From Chitinophagales bacterium (GTDB lineage Bacteria > Bacteroidota > Bacteroidia > Chitinophagales > UBA2359), in assembly GCA_020631035.1 (NCBI GenBank), contig JAHDIA010000069.1, forward strand, positions 1-12,705: a stretch of DNA of 12,705 nucleotides, read 5' to 3'. Numbering within the stretch: the stretch's first letter is position 1; every line of letters starts with the position of its first letter. Made by a program: the position numbers and the translations under genes. Below the pieces are notes generated by a model that was not told where the DNA came from, did no database searches, and was given only the letters and a program-made list of their open reading frames with translations. Shown here piece by piece: positions 1-8,300 of the stretch.

Positions 1-116
1 ATTGGGCATCCGCAAGGGATGTCATATGTGGGCAAACACATAGGTTTGCCCCTACTATATTGGGCATCCGCAAGGGATGTCATATGTGGGCAAACACATA
101 GGTTTGCCCCTACTGT
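1..116. repeat. Tandem 58-bp hairpin repeat, two copies
   Basis: Bases 1-56 and 59-114 are identical, so the period is 58 bp; the array may continue past the left edge. Each copy holds a perfect 8-bp inverted repeat, GGGCAAAC/GTTTGCCC (30-37 with 44-51, and 88-95 with 102-109), and a weaker stem GCATCC/GGATGT (6-11 with 17-22). A competing stem TATGTG/CACATA (25-30 with 37-42) cannot form together with the 8-bp stem. On the minus strand each unit begins AGTAGGGGCAAACC, which looks like the dispersed hairpin repeats that fill intergenic regions of some Bacteroidota and cyanobacteria; that likeness is from memory and not tested. No protein is encoded in the unit. Confidence 0.9.
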
Positions 117-553
117 AATTTTTTGAGGTTTAGTTCTAGATAGAAAAAGGCTTCGCTGAGTTCGATGGTTGCGTTGTAGCCATCAATGTCTATGATGAAA
201 AACTCCATCAATGGGGCAGCTCTTTCTATATTTCTGTCTTTCCATTCATAAATGGTCACTTGTTCGTTGTATTCGTCAAATTTCCAATAACCTCTACGGA
301 TTCGCATTTCGGAAAGTGGAAAGTCGAAGCGGAAACTGTGATCTTCGTTGACGGTTATTTTCGCCAGTTCGAAGGCTTGTTTGACTTTTTCGACCATATC
401 CATATCTACACCACCTTCGTCGGTTACTTCAAAGTGTTCTACTTCTTCGATTGCCCAGCTTCCTATGAGGTCTTCTTCTATTTGAGTAAAAGCTAGAAGT
501 GGACATAGGAATAGTATGAACAATATTGTGTATTTTTTGATTTTAGGATTCAT
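110..553 (-). CDS. Small secreted protein, possibly lipocalin-like
   Basis: A 147-residue protein that I cannot assign firmly. It starts MNPKIKK, followed by a hydrophobic stretch at about residues 8-21 and a likely signal-peptidase site near residues 21-24 (LLAFTQ), so it is probably exported. The mature part has IGSW near residue 31, an acidic stretch near residues 44-55, and alternating hydrophobic/polar segments such as YWKFDEYNEQVTIYEW near residues 89-104. The GSW motif followed by predicted beta strands recalls lipocalin-like domains of Bacteroidota secreted proteins, but this is only a resemblance. There is no lipoprotein Cys. The gene lies after the rpoC terminator, so it is probably a separate unit, although I see no promoter. 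Its TAG stop lies inside the tandem repeat to its left, so the repeat forms the end of the gene. Confidence 0.7.
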   Translation of the reverse strand: MNPKIKKYTILFILFLCPLLAFTQIEEDLIGSWAIEEVEHFEVTDEGGVDMDMVEKVKQAFELAKITVNEDHSFRFDFPLSEMRIRRGYWKFDEYNEQVTIYEWKDRNIERAAPLMEFFIIDIDGYNATIELSEAFFYLELNLKKLQ

Positions 554-644
554 TGTTTACCAGTGTTCATTGAATTGATTTTTAGTCTTTGTTCTTTGAG
601 ACGGAGAATTGAGAGTTGCGACACTATGCCCGATAGTAGTGGAT

Positions 645-731
645 ATGGCGGTTGGGTGATATATGGGGACATCCCGAAAATTGGGATTGCCAGTCCATCA
701 CTTCCTATTTTGTCTTAACGCTTTCCGCCAT
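645..731. repeat. Nested imperfect inverted repeats in the rpoC-downstream gap
   Basis: The gap between the small secreted protein and rpoC (554-873) holds no convincing gene. Its middle part contains four nested arm pairs: ATGGCGG/CCGCCAT (645-651 with 725-731), GTGAT/ATCAC (656-660 with 697-701), GGAC/GTCC (667-670 with 693-696) and ATCCC/GGGAT (671-675 with 683-687). A short competing stem TCCGC/GCGGA (724-728 with 736-740) overlaps the outer arm. It could be a structured RNA, the remnant of a small mobile element, or chance. No transposase fragment is recognisable. Confidence 0.35.
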
Positions 732-788
732 AGAAGCGGATAGCGGGGAGTCTACATCGGTAGAGGGTCGTTCCATTCCATCCTATTC

Positions 789-828
789 AAAAAAGCCGCC
801 CTAGCAGAAAATTGCACTGGGCGGCTTT
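789..828 (-). terminator. Intrinsic terminator after rpoC
   Basis: On the minus strand this is a 10-bp perfect stem, AAAGCCGCCC paired with GGGCGGCTTT, around a 17-nt loop, followed at once by six T (789-794). It lies 46 nt past the rpoC stop codon and is the strongest terminator in the window. In the plus direction the stem is followed by only three T, so it should act mainly on the operon. It marks the end of the rplL-rpoB-rpoC transcript. Confidence 0.93.
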
Positions 829-873
829 GTATCTTTAACATTTATATGTTGTGTAAATTGTGTTGGTGGACGT

Positions 874-3800
874 TTATCCTTCTTCTCCTGCTTGCATTTC
901 TTCAATCATACTAGCGACTTTTTTGGAAGCCATTAGTTTTTCGTATTCTTCACGAGAACCGACTTTGATTTTTTGGAATTGCTTGCGACCTGTACCTGCT
1001 GGGATAAGGTGTCCAACGATTACATTCTCCTTGAGTCCATCAAGTGGGTCAACTGTTGCCCCAATTGCTGCTTTACTCAACACTTTGGTTGTTTCTTGGA
1101 AAGAAGCCGCTGAAATCCAGCTCTTGGTACCCAATGATGCTCTAGTAATACCTTGCAACAATGGTTTAGAGGTTGCAGGAATGGCATTGCGGTATTCGAC
1201 AGGCTTTAGATCGTTTCGCTTGAGATAAGAATTTTCTTCTCTCAACTGACGAAGCGATACAATCTGTCCTACTTTGAGTTTATTTGAATCACCTGATTCT
1301 GTCACGACTTTCTTGTCATAGATTACATCATTTTCTTCAATTACTTCAAAGCGGTTAACAGCACTCTTTTCAAGGAAGCGAGTATCACCTGCATCTTCGA
1401 TGGTTACTTTACGCATCATTTGACGTACAATTACCTCAATGTGTTTGTCATTGATTTTTACCCCTTGTAGGCGGTAAACTTCTTGTACCTCATTAACGAT
1501 ATATTCTTGTACGGCGTATGGCCCCATGATTGCCAAGATGTCGGCAGGAGTGATGGCTCCATCAGACAAAGGTGTTCCTGCACGAACGAAATCTTCGTCT
1601 TGAACAAGGATGTGTTTAGAGAGTGGTACCATGTACTTTCTCTTTTGTCCATCTTTGGACTCGACCATAATTTCTCTATTTCCTCTTTTGATTTTACCAA
1701 ACTTGGTTACTCCATCAATTTCGGAAACAACAGCAGGATTGGATGGATTACGAGCCTCGAACAACTCGGTTACCCTTGGAAGACCACCCGTAATATCACG
1801 TACTTTACTGGTTACACGTGGAATTTTGACCAGTACTTGTCCTCTTTTAACCTTCTCATCGTCATCCACATTGATGTGTGCCCCTACAGGCAAGTTGTAT
1901 GTACGCAATGTATCCCCTTCATTGTTGGTAACATGTATAGAAGGAATCTTGGTTTTATCTCTAGATTCGATAACTACTTTCTCTTTGTGTCCAGTTTGTT
2001 CATCTGACTCTTCACGGAAAGTTACCCCATCAAGGATATTCTCAAACTTCACTCTACCTTCATTTTCGGTAATAATTACTGCGTTAAATGGATCCCATTC
2101 ACAGATCTTATCTCCTTTTTTGATGCTGTCTCCTTCTTTTATATACAAGCGAGCACCATACGGGATGTGATAAGAGATGAGCTGACGTTTGGTTGTTGGA
2201 CTCATTATACGAATCTCACTGGTACGTCCTAGTACAATGGTTTGTACTTTATCTTTTTCCAACTCTGCCTCTTCATCAATAGACTCTACAATTTTCACCT
2301 CATCAAATTCGAGTACACCATCAAATTTGGCTTCGTGAACAGATTCCGTTGCAATATTTGATGCTACCCCACCAACGTGGAAGGTACGCAATGTTAACTG
2401 TGTACCAGGTTCTCCAATTGACTGAGCTGCAACAATTCCAACTGCATCTCCCACTTGGGCAGTAGTATTGGTCGCCAAGTGACGTCCATAACATTTGACA
2501 CATACCCCATTTCTGGTTTCACAGGTCAGGACAGAACGAATCATTACACTTTCGACACCTGTTTCCTCTTCTATTAAGAGGGCTTTGGTATCTGTGATGT
2601 CTTCCCCTGCTTTTAGAATAACTTCGTCGGTAGCTGGATCAATAACATCTTCGAGAGCAACTCTTCCAGCAATTCTTTCAGACAAAGGTTCTACGATTTC
2701 TTCATTGTCTTTAAGAGCTGAGATTTCGATACCTCTCAATGTTCCACAATCCTCTTCGATGATGACGGCATCTTGTGCAACGTCTACCAATCTACGAGTA
2801 AGATAACCTGCATCGGCTGTTTTAAGAGCGGTATCTGCCAGACCTTTACGAGCACCGTGTGTAGAGATAAAGTACTCAAGAATAGACAAACCTTCTTTAA
2901 AGTTTGAAAGAATTGGATTTTCGATGATTTCAGGACCTTTAGAACCCGATTTTCTCGGTTTTGCCATCAATCCACGAATACCACCAAGCTGTCTAATTTG
3001 CTCTTTCGATCCCCTTGCACCAGAGTGGTACATCATATAGATTGAGTTGAAGCCTTGGTTGTCTTTTTCCAACATATCCATCAAACTATTGGTGATACGG
3101 GTATTGGCACGCGTCCAAATATCAATCACCTGATTGTAACGTTCATTGTTGGTAATCAGCCCCATTTCGTAGTTCATCTGTACCTCTTCCACTTTTTCTC
3201 TAGCCTCTCCAAGTACTGTAATCTTATCATCTGGTGTCAGAAGGTCTGTCAATTTGAACGACAAACCACCTTTAAATGCCCAGTAGAAGCCAAGTTCTTT
3301 GATTCTATCAAGGAAGTTTACAGTTGTTGGTACATCTGTTTCTTTGATAATGTTACCAATGATTTTTCTAAGTGCTTTCTTTGACAAAAGCTCATTGATA
3401 AAGCTCACATTTTCGGGAATGGTTTGATTAAAAATGACTCTACCCACAGAGGTATCGAGCATTTCCATCTTCATTGTACCATCTTTTTGTTTGACAGGTA
3501 CTTTTACTTTGATCGGTGCATGTAAATCTGCTTGCCCCTCATTGTAAGCGATGATTACTTCTTCCGCTGAGTAATACGTCATATTTGCACCTGGAATTTT
3601 TTCCCCTTCCTCTATATTTCTAATTTTAGAAATATAGTAAAGACCCAAAACCATATCCTGAGAAGGCAGGGCAATTGGAGTTCCATTTTGCGGGTTAAGA
3701 ATGTTGTGGGCTGACAACATCAGTAGTTGTGCTTCAAGGATTGCTGCATTACTCAATGGAACGTGTACTGCCATTTGGTCACCATCAAAGTCGGCGTTAA

Positions 3801-4398
3801 AAGCTGTACATACCAATGGGTGCAACTGAATCGCTTTACCTTCAATCAGTTTGGGTTGAAATGACTGAATAGACAAACGGTGAAGTGTTGGAGCACGGTT
3901 AAGCATGATAGGGTGTCCTTTTAGAACATTTTCTAAGATGTCCCAAATAACTGGCTCTTTTCTATCTACTAATTTCTTGGCTGACTTAACTGTTTTGACG
4001 ATTCCCCTTTCAATCAGTTTACGAATGACGAAAGGTTTGAACAACTCTGCTGCCATTCCTTTAGGAATACCACACTCGTGCATTTTGAGTTCGGGTCCTA
4101 CAACGATGACCGAACGACCAGAGTAATCGACCCTTTTACCGAGCAAGTTTTGACGGAAACGTCCTTGTTTACCTTTCAAAACATCACTTAAAGATTTGAG
4201 GGCACGTCCTCCTTCTGCTTTTACAGCATTAGATTTTCTAGAGTTATCGAAGAGCGAATCGACTGCTTCTTGAAGCATTCTTTTTTCATTTCGAAGGATT
4301 ACTTCAGGAGCCTTAATTTCGATTAGACGCTTTAATCTATTGTTTGATGACCCTACGATAAAGATCATTGAGATCAGAACTGGCAAAACGTCCACCAT
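874..4398 (-). CDS. rpoC: RNA polymerase beta-prime subunit, C-terminal 80% (frame-shifted from its N-terminus)
   Basis: This frame encodes nearly all of the catalytic part of beta-prime. Counting from the upstream ATG at 4398, genuine homology starts at NNRLKRL (residue 19); the first 18 residues (MVDVLPVLIS...) are out-of-frame noise. Landmarks in order are the clamp helices (residues 19-75), GKRVDYSGRSV (87-97), the Mg-binding NADFDGD (201-207) whose three Asp are intact, the bridge-helix SGARGSKEQIRQLGG, the second zinc site from CGTLRG to CVKCYG, and the trigger-loop GEPGTQLTLRTFH. It ends MIEEMQAGEEG, a normal-looking C-terminus, with TAA at 874-876. Joined to the N-terminal piece, the protein is about 1440 residues, normal for the phylum. 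The join near 4340 needs a frame change, so as written the gene is broken. Possible in-frame starts (ATG at 4398 and at about 4368) have no SD, and neither would supply the zinc-binding N-terminus. Confidence 0.93.
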   Translation of the reverse strand: MVDVLPVLISMIFIVGSSNNRLKRLIEIKAPEVILRNEKRMLQEAVDSLFDNSRKSNAVKAEGGRALKSLSDVLKGKQGRFRQNLLGKRVDYSGRSVIVVGPELKMHECGIPKGMAAELFKPFVIRKLIERGIVKTVKSAKKLVDRKEPVIWDILENVLKGHPIMLNRAPTLHRLSIQSFQPKLIEGKAIQLHPLVCTAFNADFDGDQMAVHVPLSNAAILEAQLLMLSAHNILNPQNGTPIALPSQDMVLGLYYISKIRNIEEGEKIPGANMTYYSAEEVIIAYNEGQADLHAPIKVKVPVKQKDGTMKMEMLDTSVGRVIFNQTIPENVSFINELLSKKALRKIIGNIIKETDVPTTVNFLDRIKELGFYWAFKGGLSFKLTDLLTPDDKITVLGEAREKVEEVQMNYEMGLITNNERYNQVIDIWTRANTRITNSLMDMLEKDNQGFNSIYMMYHSGARGSKEQIRQLGGIRGLMAKPRKSGSKGPEIIENPILSNFKEGLSILEYFISTHGARKGLADTALKTADAGYLTRRLVDVAQDAVIIEEDCGTLRGIEISALKDNEEIVEPLSERIAGRVALEDVIDPATDEVILKAGEDITDTKALLIEEETGVESVMIRSVLTCETRNGVCVKCYGRHLATNTTAQVGDAVGIVAAQSIGEPGTQLTLRTFHVGGVASNIATESVHEAKFDGVLEFDEVKIVESIDEEAELEKDKVQTIVLGRTSEIRIMSPTTKRQLISYHIPYGARLYIKEGDSIKKGDKICEWDPFNAVIITENEGRVKFENILDGVTFREESDEQTGHKEKVVIESRDKTKIPSIHVTNNEGDTLRTYNLPVGAHINVDDDEKVKRGQVLVKIPRVTSKVRDITGGLPRVTELFEARNPSNPAVVSEIDGVTKFGKIKRGNREIMVESKDGQKRKYMVPLSKHILVQDEDFVRAGTPLSDGAITPADILAIMGPYAVQEYIVNEVQEVYRLQGVKINDKHIEVIVRQMMRKVTIEDAGDTRFLEKSAVNRFEVIEENDVIYDKKVVTESGDSNKLKVGQIVSLRQLREENSYLKRNDLKPVEYRNAIPATSKPLLQGITRASLGTKSWISAASFQETTKVLSKAAIGATVDPLDGLKENVIVGHLIPAGTGRKQFQKIKVGSREEYEKLMASKKVASMIEEMQAGEEG

Positions 4399-5206
4399 CT
4401 AGTGGAACCAAAGGACGCAATTCAGGTGGAATAACTGGAAGGTATTCCACAATCATCCATTCGGGTTTGTTTTCTCTATCGTAATTTCCTTCTCTGAATT
4501 TCTCAACGATACTCAAACGTTTTAGTGCTTCTGATTTTCTTTGTTGAGAAGTTTCTGTATTGGCTTGGTGACGCAACTGGAAAGACAATTCATCCAAATT
4601 GATGCGAATCAACAAATCTTTGACTGCTTCGGCCCCCATTTTCGCAAGAAATTTGTTCGGGTCTGAATCATCCAAATGTTGGTTATCACTTGGTAGAATT
4701 TCAAGATATTCAAGATATTCTTCTTCTGTAATTAGGTCCATTTTGTTAAGACCTTTTTCAGCTAGTACACCAGGTTGGATGACCACATATCTTTCATAAT
4801 AAATGATTGTTTCCAATTTTTTAGACGAAAGTCCCAAAAGGTATCCTATTTTGTTGGGCAAAGATTTGAAGTACCAAATATGCACTACAGGAACGACCAA
4901 TTTGATGTGTCCCATTCTCTCTCTTCTTACCTTTTTCTCTGTTACTTCCACACCACATCTATCACAAACGATTCCTTTATATCTAATACGTTTGTACTTT
5001 CCACAGTAACATTCATAGTCTTTGACGGGACCAAATATTCTCTCGCAAAACAAACCATCTCTTTCAGGCTTATAAGTTCTGTAGTTGATGGTTTCGGGCT
5101 TTAACACTTCACCATGTGATCTTTCCAGGATTACATCAGGAGAGGACAAGCAAAGTCTGACTTGTTTGAAATCACTTTTGATTTTAGGTTCTTTTTTGAA
5201 CGCCAT
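4337..5206 (-). CDS. rpoC: RNA polymerase beta-prime subunit, N-terminal 289 residues, ended by a frameshift
   Basis: This is the N-terminal clamp part of beta-prime. The ATG at 5206 is chosen because MAFKKEPKIKSDF matches the family's N-terminus; an in-frame TTG at 5260 would add 18 unlike residues that fall in a hairpin. The zinc-ribbon Cys are C66, C68, C81 and C84 (CYCGKY, CDRCGVEV), followed by RRERMGHI and VVHIWYFKSLPNKIG. The protein reads normally to LNDLYRRVIK (279-288), then gives Q289 and TAG. In the family this sequence continues RNNRLKRL, the first clamp helix, which contacts sigma region 2. The continuation is present just downstream in another frame. The piece alone lacks the active site and could not work as a polymerase subunit. 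It lies 127 nt after rpoB, and that gap holds two strong inverted repeats. Confidence 0.93.
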   Translation of the reverse strand: MAFKKEPKIKSDFKQVRLCLSSPDVILERSHGEVLKPETINYRTYKPERDGLFCERIFGPVKDYECYCGKYKRIRYKGIVCDRCGVEVTEKKVRRERMGHIKLVVPVVHIWYFKSLPNKIGYLLGLSSKKLETIIYYERYVVIQPGVLAEKGLNKMDLITEEEYLEYLEILPSDNQHLDDSDPNKFLAKMGAEAVKDLLIRINLDELSFQLRHQANTETSQQRKSEALKRLSIVEKFREGNYDRENKPEWMIVEYLPVIPPELRPLVPLDGGRFASSDLNDLYRRVIKQ

Positions 5207-5249
5207 ATTATGATGAGTTTGTGAGATGAATCTTATTTTAGTTAGGGTA

Positions 5250-5320
5250 TTTCCAAGCAATTTTATTCTCGTATTATGCTTGGAAATTTAGCTAACAGCC
5301 AATCACTGTTAGCTAAATTT
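5250..5320 (-). promoter_or_regulatory. Two overlapping hairpins in the rpoB-rpoC gap
   Basis: The first inverted repeat is perfect over 15 bp: AAATTTAGCTAACAG (5284-5298) pairs with CTGTTAGCTAAATTT (5306-5320) around a 7-nt loop. The second is perfect over 10 bp: TTTCCAAGCA (5250-5259) with TGCTTGGAAA (5277-5286) around a 17-nt loop. They share bases 5284-5286. On the transcribed minus strand neither hairpin is followed by a T tract, so they are not ordinary terminators. The position between rpoB and rpoC suggests an RNA-processing site, an mRNA stabiliser or a control on rpoC translation; this is inference from position. Confidence 0.7.
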
Positions 5321-5333
5321 TGTTTGCCTATTT

Positions 5334-8300
5334 TTAGTCAAACAATACATCTAGGGTTAGCCCTCTCAATTCGTGAATCAATACATTGAAAGATTCAGGA
5401 ATATTGGGTTTGGGTAAGTTTTCGCCTTTAACGATGGCTTCATATGCTTTGGCACGTCCAATGATGTCATCAGACTTTAATGTCAGCAATTCTTGTAAGA
5501 TATTGGCTGCTCCAAAAGCTTGTAGCGCCCATACCTCCATTTCTCCAAAACGCTGTCCACCAAACTGAGCTTTACCACCTAGTGGTTGCTGGGTAATCAA
5601 TGAGTATGGACCAATTGAACGAGCGTGCATTTTATCGTCGACCATATGTGCCAATTTCAGCATATAAATTACACCTACGGTAGCAGGCTGTCTAAATTTC
5701 TCTCCTGTTTGGCCATCTAGCAAGTATGTTACCCCTAAAGAAGGAACACTTGCCTCACTAATTTTGCTTTCAATTTCCTCAAGAGAGGCACCATCAAAAA
5801 TCGGTGTAGCATATTTCTCTCCTAGTTCCTTACCAGCCCAACCAAGCACTGTTTCAAAGATTTGTCCAATGTTCATCCTTGAAGGTACCCCTAATGGATT
5901 AAGTACAATGTCAACAGCTGTTCCATCTTCGAGGAACGGCATATCTTCTTGTCGTACAATTTTGGCAACAATACCTTTGTTTCCGTGACGACCTGCTAAT
6001 TTATCTCCTACTTTTAATTTACGTTTTTTTGCAACATAAACCTTAGCCAACTTTAAGACACCTGCAGGAAGTTCATCTCCAATGCTGATATTGAATTTTT
6101 CTCTATTGTAACGACCTTTTTCCTCATTAACTTTGATGTTGTAATTGTGCAACAAAGCTTTGATGTTTTCATTTAACTCTTCATCTTCTGTCCAACCAGA
6201 CGGTTGTACTGACGAATAGTCTATATCATTGAGTACTCTATCTGAGAAACGAACTCCTTTGGGTACCAATTCAGCACCATATAAATCCCCTACTCCAGCA
6301 GACTTTTGTTCTTGTAAGAGTGCTGATAATTTTTTGATCAACAATTCTCTAATTTCAGCTATAGCATCTTCGTGTTCTTTTTCAAGGATCACCAATTTTT
6401 TCTTCTCTCTTGCTTTAGCGTCTTTATCTTTTTTGGCTCTTGCAAAAAGTTGTTTATTGATGACTACACCTTTGACAGAAGGCTTAACTTTGAGAGAAGC
6501 ATCTTTTACATCACCCGCTTTGTCACCGAAAATTGCTCTTAAAAGCTTTTCTTCAGGAGTAGGATCTGATTCTCCTTTAGGCGTAATTTTACCAATAAGG
6601 ATGTCTCCTTCTTTGATGTGTGCCCCAATTCTGATGATACCATTCTCATCCAAATCTTTGGTAGCTTCCTCACTAACATTTGGGATATCATTGGTCAATT
6701 CTTCTTCTCCTAGCTTTGTATCTCTAACATCAAGTGTAAATTCATCAATATGTATAGAAGTAAAGATGTCTTCTTTTACTACTTTTTCAGAAATCACAAT
6801 AGCATCCTCAAAGTTATATCCTTTCCAAGGCATAAAAGCAACCATCAAGTTGCGCCCCAATGCCAATTCTCCTTTTTGAGTGGCATATCCTTCGCAAAGA
6901 ATTTGCCCCTCATCAACTTCATCTCCCTTTCTAACAATTGGTTTCAAGTTGATACAGGTTCCTTGATTGGTTCTACGGAACTTGGTTAAGTTGTATGTTT
7001 TGATGTCACCTTCAAAACTAATCAAACGATCAGCATCAGAACGTTCATAGCGGATTACTACTTTGTTGGCATCTACATATTCAACTACCCCTTTACCTTC
7101 GGCATTGAGGAGCATTCTTGAATCTTTTGCCACTCTTTTTTCAATACCTGTTCCAACTATTGGCGACTGGGGTTGCATCAAAGGAACTGCCTGACGTTGC
7201 ATGTTTGATCCCATCAAAGCACGGTTGGCATCGTCATTTTCCAAGAAAGGAATAAGAGATGCTGAAACCCCTACAATTTGGTTGGGAGCAACATCCATAT
7301 ATTGTACCTCATCGGGTGGCAATATAGGAAATTCCCCTTGTAGCCTACCTTTTAACCTTTGCGTCAAGAAATTTCCATCTTGGTCCAATTCTGCGTTGGC
7401 TTGACAAATTGCTTTGTTGTCTTCTTCTTCTGCTGACATATATAGAACAGCAGTCTCTGACAAATCCACTTTACCTTCCTCCACTTTTCTGTAGGGCGTT
7501 TCGATGAAGCCCATTTTATTGATTTTGGCGTGTACACAAAGTGTAGAAATCAATCCAATATTGGGTCCTTCAGGTGTTTCGATTGTACACAAACGACCAT
7601 AGTGACTATAATGCACATCTCTTACCTCAAATCCCGCACGCTCTCTTGAGAGTCCTCCAGGTCCCAAAGCTGAAATTCTTCTTTTATGAGTAATTTCAGA
7701 AAGTGGGTTTGTTTGATCTAAAAACTGAGACAACTGACTTGTACCAAAGAATGAGTTGATGACAGATGAAAGTGTTCTTGCATTGATCAAATCAGTTGGC
7801 GTAAATACCTCGTTGTCACGAACATTCATTCTCTCTCTAATGGTACGTGCCATTCTTGCAAGTCCCACTCCAAACTGTGCATATAATTGTTCACCAACTG
7901 TACGTACTCTTCTGTTACTCAAATGGTCAATATCATCTATTTCTGCCTTTTGGTTACAAAGTTGGATAAGATACTTAACCATGCTAATGATGTCTTCCTT
8001 GGTTAATACCCTAGTTTCTTTGTCAATTTCTAGAGACAGTTTTTTATTTATTTTATATCGTCCTACTTCTCCAAGGTCGTAACGCTTATCTGAGAAAAAC
8101 AGTTTGTCAATGATTCCTCTAGCAGTTTCTTCATCAGGTGGATCTGTTCCTCTTAGTTGGCGGTAGATGTGTTGTACCGCTTCTAGTTCCGAGTTGGATG
8201 TATCTTTTTGTAGTGTATTATAAATGATTGCAAAATCACCAGACAATTCCTCTCTCTGAATTAAGATTGTTTTAAGCTCTGTATCACGTATCAACTCTAT

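Noticed and set aside
1..116. CRISPR-like array
   Set aside because: There are only two direct copies, with almost no spacer between them and full identity, so it is a tandem repeat and not a repeat-spacer array.
860..2806. Several plus-strand open frames of 100-190 codons opposite rpoC
   Set aside because: They lie fully antisense to strongly conserved rpoC, have no recognisable domain or start signal, and are expected shadows of a long biased coding region.
4337..4360. A prfB-like programmed +1 frameshift signal at the rpoC break
   Set aside because: An AGGG lies upstream of the stop, but the spacing and the codon before the stop do not match the prfB pattern, and there is no X-XXY-YYZ heptamer. 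A plain 5-nt deletion explains the site better.
5207..5260. A longer rpoC start at an in-frame TTG
   Set aside because: The extra 18 residues are unlike any RpoC N-terminus and come from the rpoB-rpoC hairpin region; the ATG at 5206 gives the family start.
6229..6879. A 216-codon plus-strand frame opposite rpoB
   Set aside because: Ser/Leu-rich low-complexity translation typical of antisense to a conserved gene; the rpoB frame is intact and clearly the real one.
7650..7750. Rifampicin-resistance changes in RpoB
   Set aside because: All main resistance positions read as wild type; the differences from Escherichia coli (Leu for Met, Thr for Asn) are ordinary lineage variation.
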